Source: Cellvibrio mixtus subsp. mixtus J3-8
GTDB taxonomy: Bacteria; Pseudomonadota; Gammaproteobacteria; Pseudomonadales; Cellvibrionaceae
DNA: 64,000 nt
Assembly (NCBI RefSeq): GCF_000766945.1
Contig: NZ_ALBT01000058.1
Coordinates: forward strand, 62,001-126,000
Direction of reading: 5' to 3'
Position 1 is the first letter of the stretch, and every line of letters begins with the position of its first letter. Positions 1-8,170 of this stretch are shown here, in pieces. The translations under genes were made by a program, and so were the position numbers. The notes below the pieces were generated by a model. It was given only the letters and a program-made list of their open reading frames with translations, searched no databases and was not told the DNA's origin.

Positions 1-572
1 TCTTCTTCGCCGCCGCCGGCAAAGACGATATCTTGCTTGCCGAGCTGGATCAGCTCCATCGCATTGCCAACGCAATGGGCGCTGGTAGCACAGGCGGAGG
101 AGATTGAGTAGTTAACGCCTTTGATTTTGAACGGGGTCGCCAGGCATGCCGAGGTGGTGCTGCCCATCGTTTGTGTTACACGGTAAGGGCCAACACGTTT
201 TAACCCTTTTTCACGCAGGATATCGGCAGCTTCAACCAGATTCTTGGATGATGCGCCCCCGGAGCCCATGATGATACCTGTGCGCTCGCTGGAAACTTGT
301 TCTTCGCTCAGGCCTGAGTCGGCAATCGCTTGTTGCATGGAAAGATAGGCATAGGCTGCTGCATCGCCCATGAACCGCAGTACCTTGCGGTCAATCAGGT
401 CGGATAGATTGATATCAATGGAGCCAGCCACGTGGCTGCGAAACCCCATCTCTTTATAGGCTTCCTGAAATTTGATACCGGAACGGCCAGCGCGCAATGC
501 ATCCAACACGGCATTCTTATCATTGCCCAGGCAGGACACGATTCCCATACCGGTTACAACAACGCGTTTCAT
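1..572 (-). CDS. fabB: 3-oxoacyl-ACP synthase I FabB (partial, N-terminal part)
   Basis: Condensing enzyme that elongates unsaturated (and saturated) acyl-ACP in the cytosolic type II fatty acid pathway. The visible part begins [10 protein letters not shown] and is about 190 residues of a family usually near 400; the rest lies beyond position 1. The nucleophile motif [10 protein letters not shown] is present near positions 80-115. The start at 572 follows an AGAGGTAG ribosome-binding site. It lies 144 bases downstream of fabA in the same direction, the usual fabA-fabB order in gammaproteobacteria. The assignment is firm from sequence and context; only the truncation limits it. Confidence 0.95.
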   Translation of the reverse strand, partial: MKRVVVTGMGIVSCLGNDKNAVLDALRAGRSGIKFQEAYKEMGFRSHVAGSIDINLSDLIDRKVLRFMGDAAAYAYLSMQQAIADSGLSEEQVSSERTGIIMGSGGASSKNLVEAADILREKGLKRVGPYRVTQTMGSTTSACLATPFKIKGVNYSISSACATSAHCVGNAMELIQLGKQDIVFAGGGEE

Positions 573-716
573 AGGCTACCTCTTACTTTTTTGCTACAGC
601 GCCTGAACAGCAGGTTTGAACAGAACTCTGGCGTAATTATCTGACGGGGTTATAAAACGGTGAGTATTATGCCACAGGAGCGTATGCGCTCACCGTCTAT
701 CATTATTTTATAAAGC

Positions 717-1241
717 TTAGAAGCTGTCGGTATTCTGGAACAGGCCGACGCGCAGGTCGTGGGCAAAATAGATGTCTTTGCCATCGCAGGAAACGCGTCC
801 GTCGGCAATACCCATGATGAGCTTGCGTTCAATGACGCGTTTTAAATTAATGTGATAGGTGATTTTCTTCGCCGTAGGCAGGATTTGGCCCGTGAATTTC
901 ACCTCGCCACAACCTAGCGCGCGACCACGACCGGGATTGCCTTTCCAGCCGAGGAAGAAGCCTACCAGCTGCCACATGGCGTCCAATCCCAAACAACCGG
1001 GCATCACCGGGTCGCCCGGGAAATGGCATTCGAAGAACCACAAGTCCGGGCTGATATCCAGTTCAGCCACGATCTCGCCCTTACCAAATTCACCGCCGGT
1101 TTGGCTGATGTGCACTACGCGATCCAGCATCAGCATGTTGGGTTTCGGTAGTTGTGCATTGCCCGGGCCAAACAATTTGCCGTCGCCACACAGGAGCAGG
1201 TCTTCGCGGCTGTAGGAGCTTTTGGGTTCAAAATTGGTCAT
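717..1241 (-). CDS. fabA: 3-hydroxydecanoyl-ACP dehydratase/isomerase FabA
   Basis: Dehydrates 3-hydroxydecanoyl-ACP and isomerises the trans-2 to the cis-3 product, the branch point to unsaturated fatty acids. It has 174 residues, the family length. The FabA core reads [20 protein letters not shown], with catalytic His73 and Asp87. The C-terminus [11 protein letters not shown] matches the family end. It is first in the fabA-fabB operon. No clear FabR or DesT operator was recognised in the 137-base upstream gap, although GCGCA-AAG-TGCGC (1292-1304) is a small perfect dyad there. If dehydration is needed in the ketosynthase cluster at 7.6-23 kb, FabA or FabZ might supply it, but nothing in the sequence shows that. 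Confidence 0.97.
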   Translation of the reverse strand: MTNFEPKSSYSREDLLLCGDGKLFGPGNAQLPKPNMLMLDRVVHISQTGGEFGKGEIVAELDISPDLWFFECHFPGDPVMPGCLGLDAMWQLVGFFLGWKGNPGRGRALGCGEVKFTGQILPTAKKITYHINLKRVIERKLIMGIADGRVSCDGKDIYFAHDLRVGLFQNTDSF

Positions 1242-1378
1242 GGAATTTACTCATTCGATGTTAGCTGGGCGGGCCGGAAATTGCAGGTCCCGCGCAAAGT
1301 GCGCCATTCTAACCGCTGTGGCCCAGTTGTCCAGTTAAGGCGATGCCAGCCACCGCCTGTGGAAGATGGATTTGATGG

Positions 1379-2341
1379 CTAGAAACTGCGCGCCAGCGAG
1401 AATTCAGCCAGTTGTTTCATGGCTTGGGTGAAGCGGTTATCCGGCAGTTGTGCGAGTTGTGCAAGCGCGTCTCGCACTTGTTGCCTGGCGCAATCCAGCG
1501 TGTAGGTCATGCCGCCAGTGGCCTGGACAATTTCCAGGATCGCCGGGAGTTTGCTGGCGTCGCCATTGCGAATGGCGGTTGCAATCAGGTCCGCTTGCTC
1601 GGGCGTGCCCGTGCGCATGGCATGGATCAACGGCAATGTGGGCTTGCCTTCAGCCAGGTCGTCACCCACGTTTTTCCCGAGGGTTGCGGCATCGCCGGTG
1701 TAATCCAGCGCATCGTCCACTAATTGGAATGCAACGCCCACTTTACGACCATAAATGCCAAGTGCTTTACGTTGTGCGTCAGTTGCGCCGCAAGCGACGG
1801 CTGCCACTTCACAAGCGGCAGCGAAGAGGATGGCGGTTTTCTTGTCGATCACGCGGAAGTAGTTTTCCTCGTTTACGTTGGGATCTTTGGCGTTCACCAA
1901 TTGTTGCACTTCACCTTCGGCGATCACATTGGTGGTATCGCTGAGGATTGCCATAACATCCATATTGCCGATGCCCACCATCATCTGGAAGGCGCGCGAA
2001 TAGAGGAAGTCACCCACAAGCACACTGGGTGCATTGCCCCATTGGGCATTGGCGGTGGGGCGGCCACGCCGCAAGCTGGAGACATCAACGACATCGTCGT
2101 GCAACAGGGTGGCGGTATGGATAAATTCAATAATCGCTGCCAGCGACAAGTGATCCTTGCCCTGGTAGCCCAGCGCGTTAGCTGTGAGCAATACCAGCAA
2201 GGGGCGCAGGCGTTTGCCGCCAGCTTCCACCAGGTAATGGCCGATATTTTCTACCAGGCCCACGTCGGAATGGAGTTTGTCGATAATCAGTTGGTTAACC
2301 GCAGTGAAATCGTCTTTCACCGCCTCATGGAATGGCAGCAT
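1379..2341 (-). CDS. ispB: Octaprenyl diphosphate synthase IspB
   Basis: Trans-polyprenyl synthase that adds isopentenyl units to make the side chain of ubiquinone or menaquinone. It has 320 residues, close to E. coli IspB (323). The first aspartate-rich motif DDVVD is at residues 82-86 and the second, DDALD, at 209-213. GGKRLRP and the KNVGDDLAEGKPTLPLIHAM stretch are typical. The gene lies 93 bases downstream of the phosphopantetheinyl transferase and may share its transcript. It is not next to rplU-rpmA, its usual neighbour in many gammaproteobacteria. Confidence 0.95.
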   Translation of the reverse strand: MLPFHEAVKDDFTAVNQLIIDKLHSDVGLVENIGHYLVEAGGKRLRPLLVLLTANALGYQGKDHLSLAAIIEFIHTATLLHDDVVDVSSLRRGRPTANAQWGNAPSVLVGDFLYSRAFQMMVGIGNMDVMAILSDTTNVIAEGEVQQLVNAKDPNVNEENYFRVIDKKTAILFAAACEVAAVACGATDAQRKALGIYGRKVGVAFQLVDDALDYTGDAATLGKNVGDDLAEGKPTLPLIHAMRTGTPEQADLIATAIRNGDASKLPAILEIVQATGGMTYTLDCARQQVRDALAQLAQLPDNRFTQAMKQLAEFSLARSF

Positions 2342-2434
2342 GGAATCTTCTTATTTATCGGAGGTGTGATAATGGCGGCCATGCTAGCAGTGGAGACCTG
2401 AGAGTCAAGTAAAAAGCGTGTGCAGGCTTCCTGG

Positions 2435-3172
2435 TCAGGCCAGCGCTTGCAGTGGATCGAACCAGTAAGTTTGCGGTAGATCCCCACTGGCAGCGGCGAG
2501 CGCGCAATAACTGTCATCGGGTAGTTGCCATTGATGAAACTGCCATTTATCTGTGACCGATTGTGCCCGCAATCCGGGCGACAGGCTGACAGATATCCCA
2601 TTCTGTACATTAAAATTGAGGTTTTCCAGCCCGGCAGAAATACCCACTCCCATCGCTTTCAGGAGCGCTTCTTTCAATGTCCATAGCTGGTAAAAAAAGT
2701 GAAACTGGTCATCGCCCTGCCGCTGGCGCAGCTGCGTAAATTCATCCGGGTGATAGTAATTTTCAGCGATACCCAACAAGTCGCGCGAAGTGCGGATTTG
2801 CTCAATATCCACACCCAATTCCATATCTTGTGCCAGCGCGAGCACTGCCCAATTGGCGCTATGGCTTAAATTGAACCTGATCGAAATATTGGCGATGTAA
2901 GGTTTGCCTTTTTCGCCGCGGCTAAACACCAGTGATGCCGGCGCCTGCCGTAGATACTGCCCCAGCACTTTACGCAACAACCAGCGGCTGGCGATGTATT
3001 CATCTTTGCCGCGGATAAATTTTTGCGCGCGTTCGCGTTCATCGCTACTCATTAATAAGAATGCTTGCTCAGCCAGGGCATCGTTGAATTGGCGTACATC
3101 CAATAGCCACAAGTGGACGTGTCCTGATTGTAATAATTGTGGTGAGCGTTGGAGTTCAGGTAAAGGTTGCAT
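2435..3172 (-). CDS. 4'-phosphopantetheinyl transferase, Sfp/AcpT superfamily
   Basis: Transfers phosphopantetheine from CoA to the conserved serine of carrier proteins. It has 245 residues. The two Sfp-type signatures are present: GVDIEQI around residue 133 and, in the C-terminal half, FYQLWTLKEALLKAMG, i.e. WxxKEAxxK. Length and paired motifs indicate the Sfp class (secondary metabolism) and not the short AcpS class. The start is supported by AAGGA seven bases upstream. Its position 4.4 kb from a carrier-protein gene (7596) makes activation of that ACP a reasonable inference, but it is on the opposite strand and could serve several carrier proteins. Confidence 0.9.
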   Translation of the reverse strand: MQPLPELQRSPQLLQSGHVHLWLLDVRQFNDALAEQAFLLMSSDERERAQKFIRGKDEYIASRWLLRKVLGQYLRQAPASLVFSRGEKGKPYIANISIRFNLSHSANWAVLALAQDMELGVDIEQIRTSRDLLGIAENYYHPDEFTQLRQRQGDDQFHFFYQLWTLKEALLKAMGVGISAGLENLNFNVQNGISVSLSPGLRAQSVTDKWQFHQWQLPDDSYCALAAASGDLPQTYWFDPLQALA

Positions 3173-3517
3173 GAGGGATCCTTATGTAGGGCGCCCATGA
3201 TACGCAATCCTCCTTTATTCATGAATACATTGATGCACGCAAAAAAAATGCCTGTGCATCCTTCATGTGAGTCGCACTTTTTGGCGTTGTGAGCAACCGC
3301 GCAAATTGCATGGTTCGTGGTGAAAAGCCTTGGTTTTTTGATGCCAGGTTTGGCTGGCACGCGTTAGCCGAACGCCAAAATTTTCGTTCGCACCGTTTGT
3401 GCGAACGCTATTTATTTTTTTGCTTCCACACTAGTCCGGTTGTTTAGCTTCACCTGCTGTCGTGCAGGTGGGTATATCAATCGCTCGAATAACAATAGAC
3501 AGAGAGGCAAAATCCCC
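3173..3517. other. Intergenic region between divergent genes
   Basis: A 345-base gap between the divergently transcribed phosphopantetheinyl transferase and the di-haem protein, so it must hold promoters for both. The only strong structure is the hairpin at 3385-3407. No open reading frame with a convincing ribosome-binding site was seen. Confidence 0.5.
3385..3420 (+). terminator. Perfect 9-bp hairpin with T-rich tail
   Basis: CGTTCGCAC (3385-3393) pairs perfectly with GTGCGAACG (3399-3407) around a 5-base loop, followed by a run of T with few interruptions. It looks like an intrinsic terminator for plus-strand transcription, yet no plus-strand gene lies upstream. It may instead be a leader hairpin of the di-haem gene or a protein-binding dyad. 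Confidence 0.4.
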
Positions 3518-6106
3518 ATGTTAATTATCAACCCGATGCGGGCGTTGCAGCGCCTGTTAATGGCGGGGGCTGCATTCGCTTGTACCCTGCCTTTGACCAC
3601 TACTGCACTGGCACAAACGAATCTCGCATTAAACAAACCGGTGTCTGCCAGCAGCGAACTGCGCGCCGCAAAAGATGCCGTCGATGGCTCCGGCTACAGC
3701 CGCTGGGAATCCGCCCACGGTGTTAGCCCGAGCTGGATTACAGTGGATCTCGGCAGCGCCTCCAATCTGAGCCAGGTAGTTGTGGATTGGGAAGCTGCCA
3801 ATCCGGAGATTTACCAGGTGCAGGGCTCCAACAATAATTCGACCTGGACCAGCCTCGCGCAAAAGACTGGCGGCACCTTTGGCAACCGTACCGATACCTT
3901 TGCTGTGAGTGGCAGCTACCGTTACGTGCGTATCAATGCGACGAAACCGGCACCGGGCAATGCCTGGGGCTATTCGATTTTTGAACTGAAGGTATTTGGC
4001 AGTGGAACTAATGCGAGCAACAGTTCTTCATCGTCACGGTCATCGACGTTGAGTTCATCTTCATCCAGTCGCGCAGTGCCAGTGGGATACGTGCCATTGT
4101 TTCCCGAAGGCACCCAGGTCACTGAACAAATCCAGTATCGCGAAGCGGATGGAACGCTGGTGACCCTGATCGGTATGCGCTCTACTGAACGCCATGCGCG
4201 CGAACGCGGCGAAGCCTGGTTATCGCCCAATGAAGCGGACGGGCGTTACTTCACCTATCCACCGTTTTATTTCCAGAATCGCTCTTTCGGTTTGAAAGTG
4301 CGCGATACCATTCCGGCGGGTGGAAAAAATATCCGCATCACCATGCTGATTAACGAAGGCACTTTCTTCGGCACTACCTTCAGCGTGTTCCGCAATTCCA
4401 GCGATCCCACCGTGACGGAATTTGGCTGGGCACTGAACTACGGTTTCAACAACCTGAAAGAAGGCAACTTGCCGCGCTGCTTCGATGGCGGCAATGAAGA
4501 TTGTTATATGGACGTCGATTCCTATTGGAATACCGGTAAAGATCCGCATCGCCCGTTGGTAATGGGGGACCGTATCGAACTGGCGCCGGCACCGCGCCTG
4601 GTGGAGATGAGCGAATCCGATAACCGTGCGCGCGCTGATGGCGGCGGTTCCCGTTACTACTCCTTCGAGCAGCTTTATGTGGTGGGCGAGGGCGTGCGTC
4701 CCTGGTACGGCGTAGCGCCAAACCTGGATTCAGCACCAGTGCCAGAGGATGCCTTGCTCGGTGGTGAGACCAGTGTGTCCTACAACTATTCCGAAGAGCC
4801 TTATCGCGTGTTCCAGCAAATGGCGAACAATATCGGTATTCGCAATACCGATCGTTTCCTTAAAGGCCGCCGTTTGTTCCACACATCGTTTGCGAATGGC
4901 CAGCATTCGGAATTCCCGGCGCAGAACCCTGTTTTTTCCGAGCACGTGAATCAATTGGGCAGTAACTATAACGATGTGCGTTGTATCGCCTGCCACCAAT
5001 TGAACGGGCGCAGTAAAGCCGCTGTTGCCGGTGAGGCGCTGGATACGCTGTCAGTATTAACGGGCGCGCCGGGCAACCTGCCCGATCCAGCCTACGGCTT
5101 TAACGTCCTGCAAAAAGGTGCGGTAAACAATACGGTGAAACTGCAGCGCTACGATGTAACCCCGCGCTTCCTCAGTGATGGGACACGCGTGGATATGCAC
5201 AAACCGGTATATGAATTCACCGGGCCCGTGCCGCAGTTGTATTCAGTGCGGCAGGCACCGCAAGTGATTGGTGCAGGTTTGCTGGAAGCGATTCCGGAAG
5301 AAACCATTCTCGCCAATGTGGATGCCAACGATGCCGATGGCGATGGTGTACGCGGTAAAGCCAACTTCGTGAAAAACCCTGAAACCGGCGCGACCCAATT
5401 GGGCCGTTTTGGCTGGAAAGCAGCAAAGGTGAGTGTGCGCCATCAAGCGGCTGAAGCTTTTGTGCAGGATCTGGGGGTGACCTCACCGGTATATCCCGTT
5501 CGCTCTTGCCAGAAGACTGAAACCAATTGCCATCAAACCGGCGTTACCACCCATATATCCGAGTTGGAGTTGACCCGATTGACCAACTATTTGCAATTGC
5601 TCGGAGTGCCGGCGCAACGCAGTTACCGCAGTGGTTATCCGGCAGGTATGCGCGTATCGGTGGAGCACGATGTAAACCGGGAGCACATCGCCCGGGGCAA
5701 AACCGTGTTTGAAAATGCCAACTGTGTGGCCTGCCATAAAGCGACGCTGGTTACTGGCGATACCCATCCCTTCGCCGAATTGCGCAACCAGACTATTCGC
5801 CCGTACACCGATCTGTTGCTGCATGACATGGGCTCTGACCTGGCGGATTCCCTGCCGCAAGACGGCGCTCCGGCAACTATGTGGCGTACCGCGCCTTTGT
5901 GGGGATTGGGTAGCCTGAAGTATGTGCAAAGCGGAACTTCGGCTGGCAATGAAGCCAGTGTTCGCTACCTGCACGATGGCCGCGCGCACTCACTGGATGA
6001 GGCAATCCTGTGGCACGGCGGCGAAGCCACTAACAGCCGTTTGAAATATGAAGCCCTGTCCGTGGCCGATCGTACGGCGTTAAAAGCATTCCTCAACTCC
6101 CTATAA
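3518..6106 (+). CDS. Secreted discoidin-domain di-haem c oxidoreductase (DUF1111/DHOR-like)
   Basis: An 862-residue exported protein. The start at 3518 is chosen because GAGAGG lies 10 bases upstream and a Sec signal peptide ending ...TTTALA follows. Residues about 30-150 form an F5/8 type C (discoidin/CBM32-like) domain beginning NLALNKPVSAS. A poly-serine linker of the kind common in Cellvibrio secreted enzymes follows. The rest resembles di-haem oxidoreductases (putative peroxidases) with two haem-binding motifs, CIACH at 489-493 and CVACH at 736-740. The family oxidises or reduces substrates with c-type haems in the periplasm or outside the cell. Attachment to a sugar-binding-type domain suggests action near polysaccharide, which is inference. 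It is monocistronic, with a terminator directly after it. Confidence 0.82.
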   Translation: MLIINPMRALQRLLMAGAAFACTLPLTTTALAQTNLALNKPVSASSELRAAKDAVDGSGYSRWESAHGVSPSWITVDLGSASNLSQVVVDWEAANPEIYQVQGSNNNSTWTSLAQKTGGTFGNRTDTFAVSGSYRYVRINATKPAPGNAWGYSIFELKVFGSGTNASNSSSSSRSSTLSSSSSSRAVPVGYVPLFPEGTQVTEQIQYREADGTLVTLIGMRSTERHARERGEAWLSPNEADGRYFTYPPFYFQNRSFGLKVRDTIPAGGKNIRITMLINEGTFFGTTFSVFRNSSDPTVTEFGWALNYGFNNLKEGNLPRCFDGGNEDCYMDVDSYWNTGKDPHRPLVMGDRIELAPAPRLVEMSESDNRARADGGGSRYYSFEQLYVVGEGVRPWYGVAPNLDSAPVPEDALLGGETSVSYNYSEEPYRVFQQMANNIGIRNTDRFLKGRRLFHTSFANGQHSEFPAQNPVFSEHVNQLGSNYNDVRCIACHQLNGRSKAAVAGEALDTLSVLTGAPGNLPDPAYGFNVLQKGAVNNTVKLQRYDVTPRFLSDGTRVDMHKPVYEFTGPVPQLYSVRQAPQVIGAGLLEAIPEETILANVDANDADGDGVRGKANFVKNPETGATQLGRFGWKAAKVSVRHQAAEAFVQDLGVTSPVYPVRSCQKTETNCHQTGVTTHISELELTRLTNYLQLLGVPAQRSYRSGYPAGMRVSVEHDVNREHIARGKTVFENANCVACHKATLVTGDTHPFAELRNQTIRPYTDLLLHDMGSDLADSLPQDGAPATMWRTAPLWGLGSLKYVQSGTSAGNEASVRYLHDGRAHSLDEAILWHGGEATNSRLKYEALSVADRTALKAFLNSL

Positions 6107-6127
6107 GTGTTTGTTGTCTCCCCTTTG

Positions 6128-6148
6128 GCCCGCTTCGGCGGGCTTTTT
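6128..6148 (+). terminator. Intrinsic terminator of the di-haem gene
   Basis: GCCCGC and GCGGGC flank a TTCG loop, followed by five T residues, 22 bases after the stop codon. Confidence 0.9.
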
Positions 6149-6266
6149 AATGTTGTTCACTCTTGCACTATAGATGCGTACTCCCGTCAGACAAGCTTTG
6201 CGCCCGCCCAATAAATCAGCGACAATCCGCGCCCTCAAAAAAAACGAATCTATTCCTGGAGCCATC

Positions 6267-6764
6267 ATGCAAATCTCTGCCGACAAAGTTGTCAGCTTTC
6301 ATTACCGCCTGAACGAAACCGGTGGTGAGCAATTGGAAACCTCTTACGATGCAGATCCAACCCTGTATCTCCATGGCCACAACAACTTGCTACCGGTGTT
6401 GGAAAGCGCGCTGGAGGGTAAAGCCAAGGGTGATAAAGTGACCGTTAGCGTTACCCCTGAACAAGGTTATGGCGAACGTAAGGAAGGTGCGGTGCAACGT
6501 ATCCCGATTAAACATTTGCTCGACCACGAAAAAATCAAAAACAAATTAAAACCTGGCGTTAAAGTCGCTGTAAACACCCAACAGGGACCATGGGAAGCAA
6601 TCGTGTTGAAAGTCGGTAAGTTCAATGTGGATATCGATAGCAACCATCCATTGGCGGGTAAAAACCTGGAGTTTGAATTGGAAGTAGTTGATGTGCGCGA
6701 CGCATCGGAAGAAGAATTGGCGCACGGCCACGCTCATGGTGCCGGTGGCCATCACCACGATTAA
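6267..6764 (+). CDS. slyD: FKBP-type peptidyl-prolyl isomerase SlyD
   Basis: Cytosolic prolyl isomerase, chaperone and metallochaperone. It has 165 residues from the start at 6267, which has GGAG six bases upstream; the longer reading frame from 6174 lacks a site. The FKBP domain is split by the insert-in-flap chaperone domain as in SlyD, with the signatures VTVSVTPEQGYGER and FNVDIDSNHPLAGK. The C-terminal tail HGHAHGAGGHHHD is a short histidine-rich metal-binding tail. It stands alone between two terminators. Confidence 0.93.
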   Translation: MQISADKVVSFHYRLNETGGEQLETSYDADPTLYLHGHNNLLPVLESALEGKAKGDKVTVSVTPEQGYGERKEGAVQRIPIKHLLDHEKIKNKLKPGVKVAVNTQQGPWEAIVLKVGKFNVDIDSNHPLAGKNLEFELEVVDVRDASEEELAHGHAHGAGGHHHD

Positions 6765-6799
6765 TGGTGTGTTGTTGCGCAAACCACAAACACTCCGAA

Positions 6800-6833
6800 A
6801 AAAGCCCGCACAAAAATAGTGCGGGCTTTTTTT
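6800..6833 (+). terminator. Intrinsic terminator of slyD
   Basis: AGCCCGCAC (6803-6811) pairs with GTGCGGGCT (6819-6827) around a 7-base A-rich loop, with an A run before and a T run after. It may work in both directions. Confidence 0.92.
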
Positions 6834-6835
6834 AT

Positions 6836-6864
6836 ACAAATTGTTTTTATATAAAACAATTTGT
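6836..6864. repeat. 12-bp perfect inverted repeat, AT-rich
   Basis: Twelve bases at 6836-6847 (ACAAATTGTTTT) are perfectly repeated in inverse at 6853-6864, with a 5-base spacer TATAT. It lies just past the slyD terminator. It could be a second terminator, a protein-binding dyad or a cruciform site. Confidence 0.7.
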
Positions 6865-7395
6865 TAATTCAAAACTCCATTCTTTTATGTTGCTTGGCAC
6901 AATATTCTTTATGTTGATGTGATTTTTTTACATATTTGTCACACATTTTTTAACAAAATTTCAAAAATTTCTGTGATAATATTTTTCACTGAGCTCATTG
7001 GTCCAGAAGCGTTTTATTAACGCATGCGCAAATAAAATGTTGATTTTTGTTTTGCTCAAGGTGCTGAAAAAATAGCAGCATCGATTGGATTCATTACAGC
7101 ACATTGAATTATTTTTTAATGAATTGTTATTGGAAGTCTTAATCGCCAGGATGCGCCTCCGCAAGAAAATGTGGATTGGCGTAACGAATGCTAAAGATTT
7201 TTAGATAGGAAAATGTTGATTTAAAAGGATTGGGGAAAGCAACGTGAACCAAGGTTACATTCCTTGTTTTGTTAATAGTGTCTATTGTCATCTTCATGGC
7301 ATGGGGCTATTGGCAATAACCCTCTCTTACTGCAGCAAATTTTTCTGCTGGAAAAATTGTGCTGGTCCTTTATCTGTTTTCCTGAATATCCCGTG

Positions 7396-7475
7396 GCGAT
7401 TTCGATACAAACTATCGCTTGATGTGTTGGCAGTTTTTCGCTGCCGACGCTGATTCGATTCGCATTTCGGTGCGA
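7396..7475 (+). other. Three consecutive small hairpins, possible structured leader
   Basis: GCGAT/ATCGC (7396-7400, 7414-7418), a 7-bp stem (7427-7433 with 7441-7447, one G-T pair) and TCGCA/TGCGA (7460-7464, 7471-7475) follow each other within 80 bases. This ends about 120 bases before the ACP start. If the promoter lies upstream of 7390, they would form a structured 5' leader. No known riboswitch class was recognised. Confidence 0.3.
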
Positions 7476-7507
7476 TGATCTGTGCGTGTTCGGTGTAGTT
7501 GGAAAGT

Positions 7508-7522
7508 TGAACATTGTGTTCA
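7508..7522. promoter_or_regulatory. Palindrome TGAACA-N3-TGTTCA, candidate operator
   Basis: A perfect 6+3+6 dyad 74 bases upstream of the ACP start. A second dyad, CACTG-N6-CAGTG, lies at 7540-7555 and an extra CAGTG half at 7569-7573. The regulator is unknown; no dedicated regulator gene is visible in the cluster. Confidence 0.4.
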
Positions 7523-7595
7523 TGGTTACGGCATTAGGCCACTGTCTAAGCAGTGAATTTATTTTAAACAGTGCAATTATTTAAAGGAAATTAAG

Positions 7596-8165
7596 ATGAA
7601 AAACCCAATGACTCACGAATATTTTTTAACCGAAATCACACAAATGTTAGCGGATGTTCTCGGCCTTGAACCGGATGAAATTTCCCCTGACAGTGAAATG
7701 GTCAATGACCTGGGTGCGGAATCACTGGACTTTGTCGAGTTCAATGCAAACCTGGAAAAAAGATTTAATTTCGTGCTCCCCAAAAAAGGCGCGCTCTTGC
7801 AAGCCGGTAAAATCAGTGGCAGTCCCGAATTGTTTTACAGTTCCAAAACCGGCCTGACTAATGATGGTGTCGAGCTGTTAAAACAGTGTTTATCCCATTA
7901 CACCCATTTAAAAACCGGTGCGAGCATCAGCGATATTTTCAACTCAACGCGCGTCGTTAATATCGCCAGTTTGTGCCACAACCTCTTCAGCCAATACTTG
8001 CCTGCGTCGTGCCCGGATTGTGGCCATACCCATGCGCGCCTTTCACCGCAAGGGAAGCTGGTGTGCGAGCAATGCAGCACACCTGTGCGCCCCTTGCATG
8101 GCGATGAGGCAGAAGAGCAAGGCCTGCGTAAATACCTCGAGTTCACCTTGGCAGAGGCGGTGTAA
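7596..8165 (+). CDS. Acyl carrier protein with C-terminal zinc ribbon
   Basis: A 189-residue protein, far longer than a typical ACP (about 80). Residues about 7-75 are an ACP domain with the phosphopantetheine serine at Ser43 in GAESLDF. The middle part is unrecognised. Residues 139-160 form a four-cysteine zinc-ribbon-like element (CPDC at 139-142 and CEQC at 157-160). The start at 7596 has AAAGGA nine bases upstream. It is the first gene of the train, five bases before the first ketosynthase. It should carry the growing acyl chain for the cluster enzymes; the zinc ribbon may be a docking or protein-contact module, which is inference. Confidence 0.85.
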   Translation: MKNPMTHEYFLTEITQMLADVLGLEPDEISPDSEMVNDLGAESLDFVEFNANLEKRFNFVLPKKGALLQAGKISGSPELFYSSKTGLTNDGVELLKQCLSHYTHLKTGASISDIFNSTRVVNIASLCHNLFSQYLPASCPDCGHTHARLSPQGKLVCEQCSTPVRPLHGDEAEEQGLRKYLEFTLAEAV

Positions 8166-8170
8166 CCATC

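Larger units (their letters stand above)
6834..7595. other. 762-base AT-rich intergenic region upstream of the ketosynthase cluster
   Basis: No gene is supported in this long gap between slyD and the ACP gene. It holds several dyads: a 12-bp inverted repeat at 6836-6864, a group of three hairpins at 7396-7475, a 15-base palindrome at 7508-7522, and CACTG/CAGTG arms at 7540-7555. The first half is markedly AT-rich. The promoter and regulatory sites of the cluster must lie here, but no convincing -35/-10 pair could be fixed. Confidence 0.6.

Noticed and set aside
6961-7164. 67-codon minus-strand frame in the AT-rich gap.
   Set aside because: Low-complexity Asn/Ser/Lys composition typical of AT-rich non-coding DNA, with no good ribosome-binding site.
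7244-7453. 69-codon plus-strand frame with five cysteines in the leader of the cluster.
   Set aside because: GTG start, no family, and it overlaps the hairpin group. Coding character is poor. It could only be saved by conservation or proteomics.
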